Shown: positions 1-11,322, numbered from the stretch's first letter. The stretch: DNA of 37,727 bases from Phycisphaerales bacterium (GCA_029260435.1 JAJDDG010000081.1:1-37727), one strand, 5' to 3'. Notes: generated by a model not told the origin, from the sequence alone. Numbers and translations are program-made.

Positions 1-88
1 AGGACGCAACGCATTCGGGTACATACGGTATCTTCGCATACGGAGAGGTGGGGTATGTGCGGACAGCTTATCAACGGAGCAACAGGGT

Positions 89-1060
89 ATGAGCCGGAAA
101 TTTTGTGGCGGATTAATTCTCCTTTTCGCGGTCTGTACCGCAGTCGGTTCGAGCACGGCGCAGATCACCATCAATCCGAGTGACGCCAAGCCCGCACCGA
201 TCAACACCCCGCTCGGGCACGTCGAGATTTTGGGCACCGGCCCGATCGATATGGTGCTCATCCCCGGGCTCTATGTGGACTGGACCATCTGGGAATCGTT
301 CATGCGGCGCAACGCGGGGCAGTACACGATGTACGCCGTCACGCTGCCCGGCTTCGGCGCGACAGGCGCTCCGCCCATCCAGCGCGGGCAGACATACTCC
401 TCGAAAATGTGGATTACCAATGTCGTCGAACGCGTCGCCGAGATGATCGAAGAGCGCGAGTTGGACAACCCAGTAATCGTCGGGCACTCTCTGGGTGCGC
501 AGGTCGCGATGCGCCTCGCAACCGAGCACGCCGAGCAAGTTTCCAGAATCGTGAACCTGGATTCGCTCCCCGCGACGCCGCTTCCCGGCCGCCCGCCGGA
601 TGTGCAGACAAGCCAGGCGATGCGCAACAAACTCGTAGACGAGGAGTGGGCACCCGCGATGGAACAGCAGGGAGCGCTCACCTGGCAGAAAGCCCAGGAG
701 ATCTACATGCAGGGGCAGATGCGAGATCTCACCCGCGCCGCCGAGATCGGTGATATGGCGGGCGCTGTACCCAAAGAGATCGCCGCGCGATACTTCCTCG
801 AACTCGTCTCAGAAGATCTGAATGATGAAATCCTCGCGATGGACACCCCCATGCTCGTCATCGGGACGAAACCCAGCTTCGAAGTCATGGGCGGCCGCCC
901 CGGCTCTGTCCCCGCAGACTGGAGCCGATTCGAAGCGATGATCGAAGGGCATGACCACATCCAGTTCCTCATGTTTCATGATTGCGCCCACTACATCACC
1001 GAGGACGCACCCGATCGCCTCGACGAAGCCATCGCGGACTTTATCGCAGATGATTCCTGA
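89..1060 (+). CDS. Exported alpha/beta-hydrolase fold protein
   Basis: A 323-residue protein with an N-terminal signal peptide (hydrophobic stretch about residues 8-24, probable cleavage near STAQ). The nucleophile elbow GHSLG lies at 132-136, with Ser134 the likely catalytic serine, and an HG-like oxyanion segment (LIPGL) at 57-61. The probable catalytic histidine is in the C-terminal CAHYITEDAP segment. These are hallmarks of alpha/beta hydrolases (esterases, lipases, C-C hydrolases), but the substrate cannot be read from sequence. The ATG at 89 has GGAG 9 bases upstream. It stands alone, convergent with cinA 13 bp downstream. Export suggests action in the periplasm or outside the cell. Confidence 0.85.
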   Translation: MSRKFCGGLILLFAVCTAVGSSTAQITINPSDAKPAPINTPLGHVEILGTGPIDMVLIPGLYVDWTIWESFMRRNAGQYTMYAVTLPGFGATGAPPIQRGQTYSSKMWITNVVERVAEMIEERELDNPVIVGHSLGAQVAMRLATEHAEQVSRIVNLDSLPATPLPGRPPDVQTSQAMRNKLVDEEWAPAMEQQGALTWQKAQEIYMQGQMRDLTRAAEIGDMAGAVPKEIAARYFLELVSEDLNDEILAMDTPMLVIGTKPSFEVMGGRPGSVPADWSRFEAMIEGHDHIQFLMFHDCAHYITEDAPDRLDEAIADFIADDS

Positions 1061-1073
1061 CTCAACGAGCAAC

Positions 1074-2393
1074 TCATCCCGTGTTCGGGACTTCTGCCAG
1101 CAGGCACCCCGGATCGATACCCAGCAATTCGAAGCGGAGCATCGCGAGCGCAACATTCGCGGTGAACGACCGCACCGAGGCCCGATCACCTGGGAAAATA
1201 AACCGTTTGACGAGGCAGGTGGGCTCGCCCTCGCCAGATGAACAATGCGCGCAGGCGATGAACACGGTGCCGACTGGTTTATCCGCCGTGCCGCCTCCCG
1301 GCCCCGCGATGCCGGTGACGCTCAGGGAGCAAGTTGCATCGGGGGCGTGCGCGAGCGCGCCGAAGGCCATCTCGCGTGCTGTCTGAGCCGACACCGCGCC
1401 GTAAGCATCAAGGCACGCATCGGAGACGCCGAGCTCAGACCGCTTCATCTTGTTGGAGTACGTCACCCACCCACCGTCAAACACATCCGATGAGCCCTCG
1501 ACATCCGTGATCCGTCGAGCGATCAGTCCGCCGGTACAAGATTCGGCTGTCGCCAGGATCGCCCCGCGCTCGCGCATCAGCTCGACGATCGCGTGCTGGA
1601 GTGATGGCGCATCCGCAGGGAGCACGAAGGGGTCAATCGCGCGCCTCACCTGGTGCTCGGTATCGTCGAGCGCAGCGGCGGCCTGATCTAATGGACCCTC
1701 GTAGCGGAGGCGGATATCGACGAGCACGCCCGAAGCGGTCGTGCCGACAAGCGGGTTGCGCTCGCGGTCCATGAGCTCGCCAAGACGCCCACCTGCTTCC
1801 GCTTCAGCGAGCGCGGGGGCGTGGAGGATGCGCGTGCGGATCACGGTACCACTGGGGGCGCGGAGCGTGTCTCGCACAAAGGCGTCGAGGATGGGGCGCA
1901 TCTCGCGGGGCGGGCCGGGCAGGCACAAGATGGTTGTTGTGGAGCCATCAGCGACCGTGAGTGCAGCGAGTATCGCGGGGGCGGTGCCGTTGTGGTTCTC
2001 GAGCAATGTTGCCGACTCGGGGCGCTGCGCCTGGAGGCGCTGGTTTGGTGAGAGTGATCGCCCGCGCGTAAACGCCCGCTCGCGGAGGTGAGCGAGAGCG
2101 GATCCGTCTTCGACGAGCGGGGAGCACACCGCGTCGGCGAGCGCGATACGTGTGAGATCGTCCGCGGTGGGCCCGAGCCCGCCGGTAGCGATCACCAGAT
2201 CGTTTGTGAGCGCGAGGCGGGTCAGCGCGTCAGCGATCGCGGCGCGGTCGTCGGGGACCGCGCTGTATTCCGTAACCCGGACCGCGTGCTCGACGAGACA
2301 CCGGGCGATCTCGCCGGAATTGGTATCGGTTTTCTGGCCGAGCGTTATCTCGTCGCCGATGGCGAGGATTGCGGCACGTTCGTGCGCGCTCAT
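1074..2393 (-). CDS. cinA: CinA-like protein (nicotinamide-nucleotide amidase family)
   Basis: A 439-residue two-domain protein. The N-terminal MoaB/MogA-like (COG1058) domain carries GGLGPTADDLTR, the CinA signature. The C-terminal PncC domain carries AESCTGGLIARRITD and SVTGIAGPGGG, typical of the deamidase that converts NMN to nicotinic acid mononucleotide in NAD recycling. Length and domain order match full-length CinA (about 410-430 residues). Its ATG overlaps the TGA of pyruvate kinase as ATGA, so the two are probably translationally coupled in one transcript. Whether the N-terminal domain keeps the ADP-ribose pyrophosphatase activity known in some homologues cannot be judged. Confidence 0.93.
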   Translation of the reverse strand: MSAHERAAILAIGDEITLGQKTDTNSGEIARCLVEHAVRVTEYSAVPDDRAAIADALTRLALTNDLVIATGGLGPTADDLTRIALADAVCSPLVEDGSALAHLRERAFTRGRSLSPNQRLQAQRPESATLLENHNGTAPAILAALTVADGSTTTILCLPGPPREMRPILDAFVRDTLRAPSGTVIRTRILHAPALAEAEAGGRLGELMDRERNPLVGTTASGVLVDIRLRYEGPLDQAAAALDDTEHQVRRAIDPFVLPADAPSLQHAIVELMRERGAILATAESCTGGLIARRITDVEGSSDVFDGGWVTYSNKMKRSELGVSDACLDAYGAVSAQTAREMAFGALAHAPDATCSLSVTGIAGPGGGTADKPVGTVFIACAHCSSGEGEPTCLVKRFIFPGDRASVRSFTANVALAMLRFELLGIDPGCLLAEVPNTG

Positions 2394-3964
2394 GGCGAAG
2401 CGGCGGCGTGGTGCGGACGCTTCGCGGGGTGCTCGGCCTCGACGCCCTTGGGGATGTACCTGATGGCAACGGTGTTCGTCGCGCGCGGATCGGTGAGCGG
2501 CTTGCCACCGATAAGCACGAGCGGCGAGCCGGGCACAGCGAGGTGCATGTCGATCGCGTGCTTGATCGCCATGGTGCCGAAGTCCGAGCGGTGCTCGGGC
2601 ACTTGTTCACAGAACACCGGGAATACGCCATACAGAAGGCACATCCGATGCACCGCGCGGATATCCGAGGAGAACGCAATGATTGGGACGCGGATCTCGT
2701 CGCGGGACAGGTAGCGGGCGATCGCGCCATCCTGCGACCAGACAAGGATCGCATCGGCGTCCACATCGCGGACCATGTGCCACGCGCCGTGCGAGAGTGC
2801 AGAGGCGAGTTCTCTGCGTTCGCGCAGTCCCTTGGGCGGGCGGGGCACGGTGACATCGCCGCGCGTGGATTCTTCTGTCGCGTAGATAACCCGGCGCATC
2901 GTTTCCACGGCGAGATCGGGGTGCTTGCCGACAGCGGTCTCACCCGAAAGCATCACACAGTCCGCGCCGTCGAGGATGGCATTCGCGACATCAGAGACCT
3001 CGGCCCGCGTAGGCATCGCGTTTGTGATCATGGACTCAAGCATCTGCGTCGCGACGATGCAGGGCAGCCCGAAATCCTGCGCCCGTTCGATCAGCTGCTT
3101 CTGGATCATGGGGACGCGGGCGACATCCATCTCCACACCCAGATCACCCCGCGCGACCATGAGCGCATCGGCAGCCTGCACGATGTCTTCGATATTCCTG
3201 ACCGCCTGGGGCGTCTCGATCTTGGCGATGATCGGGATGCGCGACTCGTTGTCCTCGATATCGAGCCCCGTGCCGCAGACACCGCCGATGCACATCCGCG
3301 AGAGGCGCTCGCGGAGGTCGTCGATCTCATTTCGAGCTCGCACAAAGGAGAGGGCGAGGTAATCGATGTTGTGCTCGACCGCCCACTCGATGCACGCGAG
3401 GTCTTTCTCGGTCAGCGCGGGCACGGTGAGGGCCGAGTCGGGGAGGTTGATGCCCTTTCGGGAGGTGACGAGCCCGCCTGTAGTGACGCGGCACAGAACG
3501 CGGGTGCCATCGTTCTCGACAGCGAGCATGCGGATGTTGCCGTCGTTGATAAGCACGCGCTGCCCGCCGTGGACCTCGGTGCCGATCCGCTCGTAGTTGC
3601 ACCCGAGCATGACGCGCCCGTGGTCGAGGTGCGCGTCTTCAATACGCGGATCGACCATCACATCCTGCCCGGTATCGAGCTGGATGCCGGGGTCGGGCAC
3701 GTTGTTCACTCGGATCTTCGGGCCCGGAAGATCGCCCAGCACCGCGATGGGAATGCTCATCTCCTCCGAGACGCGCCGGACGCGCTGGAGGCGTTCGTGG
3801 TGGTCCTCGAACGTGCCGTGGGAGAAGTTGAGGCGGAAGGACGTCGCACCAGCAGCGATGAGCTTGGTGACCATCTCGTCGGAATCGCACGCAGGCCCGA
3901 GGGTCGAGAGAATCTTGGTGAGCGGCGGGCGTGTCGATGGTGGGATGCGATCGCGGTGCGGCAT
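2390..3964 (-). CDS. pyk: Pyruvate kinase
   Basis: Catalyses phosphoenolpyruvate + ADP to pyruvate + ATP, the last step of glycolysis. Visible family motifs are TKILSTLGPA near the start, FRLNFSHG, LGDLPGPKIR, the active-site segment IIAKIETPQAV (catalytic Lys near residue 245), MVARGDLGVE and MLSGETAVGKHP. The frame is open further upstream, but I chose the ATG at 3964: the homologous TKILSTLGPA segment follows closely and a strong GGAGGGG lies about 7 bases before it. This gives 524 residues, longer than the usual 470-480, mainly from a C-terminal extension. The stop overlaps the cinA start. Confidence 0.96.
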   Translation of the reverse strand: MPHRDRIPPSTRPPLTKILSTLGPACDSDEMVTKLIAAGATSFRLNFSHGTFEDHHERLQRVRRVSEEMSIPIAVLGDLPGPKIRVNNVPDPGIQLDTGQDVMVDPRIEDAHLDHGRVMLGCNYERIGTEVHGGQRVLINDGNIRMLAVENDGTRVLCRVTTGGLVTSRKGINLPDSALTVPALTEKDLACIEWAVEHNIDYLALSFVRARNEIDDLRERLSRMCIGGVCGTGLDIEDNESRIPIIAKIETPQAVRNIEDIVQAADALMVARGDLGVEMDVARVPMIQKQLIERAQDFGLPCIVATQMLESMITNAMPTRAEVSDVANAILDGADCVMLSGETAVGKHPDLAVETMRRVIYATEESTRGDVTVPRPPKGLRERRELASALSHGAWHMVRDVDADAILVWSQDGAIARYLSRDEIRVPIIAFSSDIRAVHRMCLLYGVFPVFCEQVPEHRSDFGTMAIKHAIDMHLAVPGSPLVLIGGKPLTDPRATNTVAIRYIPKGVEAEHPAKRPHHAAASP

Positions 3965-4159
3965 TGTCTGGCCCCCTCCTCGGGAAGCGTTTCGGGCGGG
4001 TAGTCGCCCGGTCTTGGAGTTGTTTCGGAAGATACAGGGGGGGAAGGTCAATCTGGTTTGAAGGTTCATCCGCCCCGGTTCCGGGGTGCAGGCGGCAGCA
4101 TTGTTGCCCTTCGAGCGGGCTCATGCGAGCCCATGCACAATAGGGCGCAGGAGGACGCC

Positions 4160-4921
4160 ATGACGCATCTTAAATCGGCGATTGTGACCGGGGCGAGTTC
4201 CGGCATCGGGCGAGCGGTCGCAGTAGAACTCGCCCGACGCGGGTGGGCACTGGGGCTCGTCGCCCGCCGGGGTGATGCTCTGGAAGAAACCACAGTTCGT
4301 GCGCGAGATGCCGGGGCGCCCAATGTGGAAACTCGCACATGCGATGTCGCCGATCTCGGTGCGCTGCGTGGAGCCCTTGAGAGCCTGATCGATGCGCTCG
4401 GGGGCGTGGGGGCGCTGGTGAACAACGCCGGGCTTGGGTGCGTCGTCCCGATCTCCGAGACGGACGACGCGCTGATGGAGCAGACCCTCCGTGTAAACAC
4501 CCTCGCCCCCGCCGCAGCGATCCGGGCGGTCTGGGAGGTCATGCAGGACGCCGGAGGGGGCCGGATTGTGAACGTATCGAGCTACGCGACGGACGATCCG
4601 TTCCCGGGGTTCTTCGCGTACGGCGCGAGCAAGGGGGCGCTGGATGTGATGAGCAAATCCATCGCAAACGAGGGAGGGGCGTGCGGCATCCTCGGGTTCG
4701 CCATCGCGCCGGGGGCCGTAGAGACCGCGATGCTCCGCGGCGCGTTCGACGAATCGATCGCGCCGAAGAGCATCTGTCTCGATCCCGAAGATATCGCGCG
4801 CATCATCTCCGATTGCGCCGCAGGAGAACGCGATGCAGACAACGGGCGCGTGATCTACGTCCGGCGCGACGATCAAGGCACCGTGGAGATCAAGGTACAG
4901 CCGAGGATGTCGGAACTCTGA
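4160..4921 (+). CDS. Short-chain dehydrogenase/reductase (SDR)
   Basis: A classical SDR of 253 residues with a Rossmann NAD(P) loop TGASSGIG at 10-17, NNAG, a VNVSS catalytic-serine region and the YxxxK pair (Tyr154, Lys158, in YGASK). It would oxidise or reduce a hydroxyl/keto group in the cytoplasm; the substrate is not identifiable. The ATG at 4160 is preferred over an upstream frame start because AGGAG lies 6-7 bases before it and the Rossmann fold begins at once. It is divergent from pyk and convergent with the lipoprotein gene 13 bp downstream. Confidence 0.9.
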   Translation: MTHLKSAIVTGASSGIGRAVAVELARRGWALGLVARRGDALEETTVRARDAGAPNVETRTCDVADLGALRGALESLIDALGGVGALVNNAGLGCVVPISETDDALMEQTLRVNTLAPAAAIRAVWEVMQDAGGGRIVNVSSYATDDPFPGFFAYGASKGALDVMSKSIANEGGACGILGFAIAPGAVETAMLRGAFDESIAPKSICLDPEDIARIISDCAAGERDADNGRVIYVRRDDQGTVEIKVQPRMSEL

Positions 4922-4934
4922 CTCGCGCGTGGGC

Positions 4935-5309
4935 TTAAGCGTCCGACTCGACCCACGCCCGCTCGTACTTCCCATCGATCACCTCGATAAACGTCTTCGT
5001 CGTCGTCTTGGTGTATGTCTCGGAGTGGAACACAAACAGTAACCCCGATTCACGATCGTCCACCTCCGTGTGCTCGTACACAAGCACCACCGACCCATCC
5101 GGGCGCGTGATCGTCCGCGTTGGCACACCGAGCGACTGCTCGATCTCGCTGTAACTCGTGAACCCCGGCTCGAACTCGCCCAGCAAATGATGAGAAACAT
5201 GCGTCCCGCTGGAATAAGAGCGGTTCGACCCGGAAATGATGCACCCTGTCAGCGCTGCGGTTGAGGCGATCGCGGCGAGGGCGAGGACGGCTTTCGATGC
5301 GGTGGGCAT
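4935..5309 (-). CDS. Small lipoprotein, BamE/SmpA-like
   Basis: A 124-residue protein from the ATG at 5309, with GGAG about 8 bases upstream. It starts with a short charged region and a hydrophobic segment ending in a lipobox (ALTGC, Cys23), so it should be lipidated and anchored in a membrane. The mature part has GFTSYSEIEQSLGVPTRT followed by alternating strands. This resembles the SmpA/OmlA/BamE fold (G-x-T-x-x-E/D-V-x-x-x-LG-x-P). The resemblance is by pattern only, so a role in outer-membrane assembly is a suggestion. An upstream in-frame ATG exists but would bury the lipobox. Confidence 0.7.
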   Translation of the reverse strand: MPTASKAVLALAAIASTAALTGCIISGSNRSYSSGTHVSHHLLGEFEPGFTSYSEIEQSLGVPTRTITRPDGSVVLVYEHTEVDDRESGLLFVFHSETYTKTTTKTFIEVIDGKYERAWVESDA

Positions 5310-5440
5310 TCGGGTGTTCTCCAGAACAGATCGGTTGGTTGGTAGGTCTCGTGGTGCAGTGCGCAGGCAGCGCGTACAGTTCACTCTTCCTGAAAAACCC
5401 CCACAGATTTCGTCATCCCCACACGAGGAGTACCCCGGGC

Positions 5441-6595
5441 GTGCCCAAACCGTTACATGTACTCATCGCCGCTGGCGAGATGAAAGGCTCCCTAACCGCC
5501 CGCAAAGCAGCGGCTGCGATGGAGCAGGGGGTTCGTGGTGCTCTGGGAGAAAACTGCACGATCGACTCCCTCGCCCTCTCCGATGGCGGGGCGGGCTTCG
5601 TGGATCTCATGATCCAGACCTGCTGCGGAGCACCACGGAAGAACATGGTCACCGGGGCGCTCGACGAACCGCTCGAGGCCGTGTGGGGCGTGATCGATCA
5701 GGGTGGGCAGCGCACCGGGATCATCGAGATGTCCGCCGCTGCGGGGCTCTCGCTTGTCCCCGAGCCTCGACGCGACCCCGAACACACGACCACCTTCGGC
5801 GTCGGACAACTCATCCGCGCCGCTCTCGACGTGGAATGCGCACGCATCACAATCGGCATCGGCAACTCCGCGACCTGCGACGCCGGTGCAGGCATGGCAG
5901 CCGCGCTGGGCGTGCAGTTCTTTGATCAAGACAACCAATCAATCGATCGCCCCTCTGGTGCAGACCTCATCCGCATCAAACGAGTGGACGTGGGGGGGCT
6001 CGATCCTCGAATCCGGAATACACGGTTCACTGTCCTCTGCGATGTCACCAACCCCCTCTTCGGCCCCACCGGTTCCGCCCACGTCTTCGCACCCCAGAAA
6101 GGTGCCTCGCCCGAGCAGGTTGAGCGCCTCGACGCCGGGCTCCGCAACCTCGCCTCCCTCCTGCCGGAGACTGACCCAAGCACACCCGCCATTGGCGCCG
6201 CCGGCGGCCTCGCCTTCGGGCTCGCCGCCTTCTGCGGTGCCCAACTCACCCCCGGTGCCGATGCCGTCCTGGATCTCGTCAACTTCGATTCCCGCGTGAA
6301 GGCCGCCGATCTCGTCCTCACCTGCGAGGGGCGCTTCGATGAGACCTCCCTCGCCGGGAAACTCCCGATCCGCGTCGCTCGCCGAGCGAAGGCAGCAGGG
6401 GCAAGGCACATCGCCATCCTCGCTGGCTCCGTGGATCCACGAACCATCGAGCAGGTGCGCGACCTTGCTGTCATCCATACAATCACGCCCGAAGACTTGC
6501 CTCTCGAAAATGCGATCCGACGCACCCCCGATCTCCTCGCCACCGCAGTTCAAGCATTGTGCACGTCCATCTCCCCACTCGATGCGACACCGTGA
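5441..6595 (+). CDS. Glycerate kinase (GlxK/GarK family)
   Basis: A 384-residue protein from a GTG start at 5441, with GAGGAG 10 bases upstream. Motifs match the glycerate kinase family: AAGEMKGSLTARKAA at the N-terminus (compare APDSFKGSLSA), LSDGGAGF, IGNSATCDAGAGMAAALG and CEGRFDETSLAGKLP. The enzyme phosphorylates D-glycerate to 2- or 3-phosphoglycerate, feeding lower glycolysis, in which enolase and pyruvate kinase, also in this window, act. The open frame continues upstream of the GTG but that part lacks family similarity. Which phosphoglycerate is made cannot be decided here. Confidence 0.9.
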   Translation: MPKPLHVLIAAGEMKGSLTARKAAAAMEQGVRGALGENCTIDSLALSDGGAGFVDLMIQTCCGAPRKNMVTGALDEPLEAVWGVIDQGGQRTGIIEMSAAAGLSLVPEPRRDPEHTTTFGVGQLIRAALDVECARITIGIGNSATCDAGAGMAAALGVQFFDQDNQSIDRPSGADLIRIKRVDVGGLDPRIRNTRFTVLCDVTNPLFGPTGSAHVFAPQKGASPEQVERLDAGLRNLASLLPETDPSTPAIGAAGGLAFGLAAFCGAQLTPGADAVLDLVNFDSRVKAADLVLTCEGRFDETSLAGKLPIRVARRAKAAGARHIAILAGSVDPRTIEQVRDLAVIHTITPEDLPLENAIRRTPDLLATAVQALCTSISPLDATP

Positions 6596-6643
6596 GCACG
6601 GGAGTATGCTGGGCAGGTTCACAAGCCCTGAGGACCACCACGG

Positions 6644-7213
6644 ATGGCGATCGCCGAACAAGACATCAAGCGGATCAACCGCCCCGAGATGAACCGCCTG
6701 GAGAGTTCTTACCTCCCGGAGATCGTCCGTGGCTTCGGCACCACCGTCCGTCACCTCTTCACCAGCTTCGGGCAGAGCAAGATCCCGGTGATCGGCGCGT
6801 CAAAGACCACCCGCGCGATGCAGTACCCCGAGGAGCGCCGCGAGGACATGGGTGTGCTCGAAGGCGGGCTCGAGCCGAGCAACTTCCGAGGTGTGCATCG
6901 TCTCAACAGGGACGCCGCGGGGCGCGTCAAATGCGTCGCGTGCATGATGTGCCCCACCATCTGCCCCGCCAACTGCATCCATATCATCGCCGAGGAGTCT
7001 CCCTGGGAGGACCGCGAGAAGTACCCCGCGAAGTTCGAGATCGATGAACTCCGTTGCATCTTCTGCGGGATGTGCGAAGAAGCCTGCCCGGTGGACGCGA
7101 TCGAACTCACCCCCGATTACGATTTCATCGGGCACACACGCCAGCAGATGATCTTCGACAAGAGCAAACTGCTCAGCATCTACGACGTCACCATCGACAA
7201 AAAACCGATGTGA
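6644..7213 (+). CDS. nuoI: NADH-quinone oxidoreductase subunit I (2x[4Fe-4S])
   Basis: A 189-residue protein with two ferredoxin cysteine clusters: C97-C100-C103-C107 and C138-C141-C144-C148, the last Cys of each cluster followed by proline in the second. Flanking signatures FRGVHRLNRD, KCVACMMCPTICPANCI and RCIFCGMCEEACPVDAIELT are those of the complex I subunit NuoI/TYKY, which carries clusters N6a and N6b between the peripheral arm and the quinone site. No other nuo gene is in the window, so the gene is separated from the rest of the complex. The start is the ATG in CACGGATGGCG. It is convergent with the next gene. Confidence 0.92.
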   Translation: MAIAEQDIKRINRPEMNRLESSYLPEIVRGFGTTVRHLFTSFGQSKIPVIGASKTTRAMQYPEERREDMGVLEGGLEPSNFRGVHRLNRDAAGRVKCVACMMCPTICPANCIHIIAEESPWEDREKYPAKFEIDELRCIFCGMCEEACPVDAIELTPDYDFIGHTRQQMIFDKSKLLSIYDVTIDKKPM

Positions 7214-7240
7214 CCCCGTCGTAGGCACCCGCAACGAAAA

Positions 7241-8680
7241 CTAGATCGACAGACGCGCACCCGGTTCGATCGCCTCGGGCAATGTCGCGGTGCGCAAATC
7301 CTCAGCTTCGATCGCGGTCAATGGCGAGAGCTCGATCTCGCAATCGGGCGAGCCGTCCGGCTTGCGGGGGAGAGTGACCCCAATCGCGTCGAGCCAGGCA
7401 CCAACGCGCCGCGTCTGGAGTTGTGCGCTCGAAGCGGGTGAGTCGCTGCCCTCGGCGTTTTTAATCGGCGCGAACTCGTCGGTGCGGCTCGTCTCATAGA
7501 CGATCGACGAGTCGCACATCGACAGGGCATCAAAGACGAACGCTTCGAGCTTCACGGCGTTTGGGGATGCGGGGTTGATCAGCGCACCCGAGTCCGGGTC
7601 GATACAGGCAACCTTCTTTTCGGCGCGGTGCAGCGGCAGCGCAAACGCGGGGTCCGAGGCGATCTTGCGGACAAACTCCACGGCGATCACGTGGATCGCG
7701 ATGGACCCACCGCAGTACGCGAGCGAGCCGTCCGCGTCGCGCTGTTCGCTCAGGTGAGACGGAAGATCGGAATACTCGATGACCTGTGTCTTGCCGCCCG
7801 CCGACGCGAAGATGCCGACTTTTTCCGCAGGATCACTCTTGGCGACCATCTTGGAAGACATCTGCGCGGAGGAATCCTCCGCGCGAGCGTGGAGCCCGAC
7901 AAAGACAGGATCAAATACACGCGCGAGGGGGTTATCGACCTGGACGTACGAGATGTGCTCGACGCCGCGCTCCTGCATGTGGTCGAGTGCACCGGATTTG
8001 TGCAGCGCGTTGAGCGACCCGCCGTGCCCGTCTGGATTTGTGGCGACGGTGTGTTTGTCCGCCATCAGGATGCGCCCGGAGTCTTTGTCAAAGGAGGGCA
8101 GGGTGCCCTGCTGGAAGAACATGACCTGCTCTACGTCGAGCCCGAAGTGATTGTGTTGGCAGAAGAAAGCGGTAGTGGCATCGTGGTTGAGGGGCGAGGT
8201 CATGATGTACCAATAGAGGGGCTTGCCGGTGCACCACTTGGTCTGCGCCGCGCGGACCCACTCCGCGAAGACCTCGAACAACGGCTTGCCCGAGATGGGA
8301 TTCGCCGGGAAGCACCCCTTGGGCCCGTCGTACCCGAGGCGCGAGCCCTGCCCGCCAGCGACGGTAAACGCCGCGACCTTGCCGCCCGCGATCAGATCGA
8401 TGCCGATGTCGCGGAATCTCTCGCGATCCCACGGGCGGACGGGCAAGGCAGCGTCGTGCGGGTAGTAAGAAGCCGGCGCGAGCGTTGATTCGTCGATCGA
8501 GCAATCGGACTTGGCGGTGACGTACCGCTCCACGAGCGCAGGGATCGCGGGGAGATCAAAGGATCCGATCTGCGCGAGAAGCGACGCACGCTGCGCGTCG
8601 GAAAGCCCGCTCTCGAATCGGAGCAGGTGGCTTTGATTGATGCGTGAAAGTGAGGTGAGGGCGTCGTCGGTAGTCAGCAT
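7241..8680 (-). CDS. UDP-N-acetylhexosamine pyrophosphorylase-like (UAP1/UDPGP family)
   Basis: A 479-residue nucleotidyltransferase of the eukaryote-type UDPGP family (UAP1/AGX), not the bacterial GlmU type. The nucleotide-binding loop VAGGQGSRLGYDGPKG lies at about 107-122, followed by WYIMTSPLNH, FFQQGTLPSF, NPDGHGG and VQVDNPLARV, which bind the uridine and sugar. It should form a UDP-HexNAc or UDP-hexose from the sugar-1-phosphate and UTP in the cytoplasm. The ATG at 8680 has no clear Shine-Dalgarno before it; the 20 upstream bases are pyrimidine-rich. It is followed convergently by nuoI, and phoU lies 21 bp upstream on the same strand direction. Confidence 0.88.
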   Translation of the reverse strand: MLTTDDALTSLSRINQSHLLRFESGLSDAQRASLLAQIGSFDLPAIPALVERYVTAKSDCSIDESTLAPASYYPHDAALPVRPWDRERFRDIGIDLIAGGKVAAFTVAGGQGSRLGYDGPKGCFPANPISGKPLFEVFAEWVRAAQTKWCTGKPLYWYIMTSPLNHDATTAFFCQHNHFGLDVEQVMFFQQGTLPSFDKDSGRILMADKHTVATNPDGHGGSLNALHKSGALDHMQERGVEHISYVQVDNPLARVFDPVFVGLHARAEDSSAQMSSKMVAKSDPAEKVGIFASAGGKTQVIEYSDLPSHLSEQRDADGSLAYCGGSIAIHVIAVEFVRKIASDPAFALPLHRAEKKVACIDPDSGALINPASPNAVKLEAFVFDALSMCDSSIVYETSRTDEFAPIKNAEGSDSPASSAQLQTRRVGAWLDAIGVTLPRKPDGSPDCEIELSPLTAIEAEDLRTATLPEAIEPGARLSI

Positions 8681-8701
8681 GGTGTTCGGGGAGGGTGAGA
8701 A

Positions 8702-10886
<2,185 letters not shown>

Positions 10887-11322
10887 ACCCTGACCTCAAC
10901 ATTTCCTACACCGATAGAGTAAAATACTGCGGAAAGGCTGGAACCATGCCCTAGGGCATGCGTATCCATCCCTATGCCGCATGACGGTGCAACCATGTCG
11001 CGGCGGATTCTCGGGTTCGGGAGAGTTTCTCCGGGGTTTGAACCCGCAATCGGCTCCGATGCACATCGGCGGCACCAAGGGTGTGGGTGGTGGGATGTCT
11101 GGCTCTGCGGGCGACTCGACGTGTCCAGCCCGTGGGCGAAGAGAGGACAGACGCCGCGGTGATCGACCTGGAGGCGATCACCGCTCCCCACCCCCACCCG
11201 TTTTTTTCCTCATCTCTCCAATCCAACAAGGGTTCGGGGAATGTTTTCCCCCCTGACAGTGATGGCATGTACACCTGTCCCATTTTCGGGCGGGCTCGCA
11301 GTACACCCATTGGAGAGAAGGC
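10887..11322. other. 436-bp intergenic region with two dyad sequences
   Basis: No protein or RNA gene is visible between eno and the LuxR-type gene. It contains a perfect 16-bp palindrome at 10945-10960 and a GGGGAA-TGTT-TTCCCC hairpin at 11236-11251, about 70 bp before the GTG of the regulator. Neither is followed by a U-tract, so operators are likelier than terminators. A short GACAG/CTGTC dyad (11255-11259 and 11275-11279) also lies before the regulator. Confidence 0.5.
10945..10960. promoter_or_regulatory. Perfect 16-bp palindrome, possible operator
   Basis: CATGCCCTAGGGCATG reads identically on both strands, 58 bp after the enolase stop and about 360 bp before the LuxR-type regulator. 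There is no adjacent T-tract. A protein-binding site is the simplest reading, but nothing shows which protein. Confidence 0.35.

Noticed and set aside
2369..4003. A 544-residue open frame on the plus strand
   Set aside because: It is antisense to pyruvate kinase, whose motifs are unmistakable; high GC at third positions keeps the opposite frame open. The translation has no family features.
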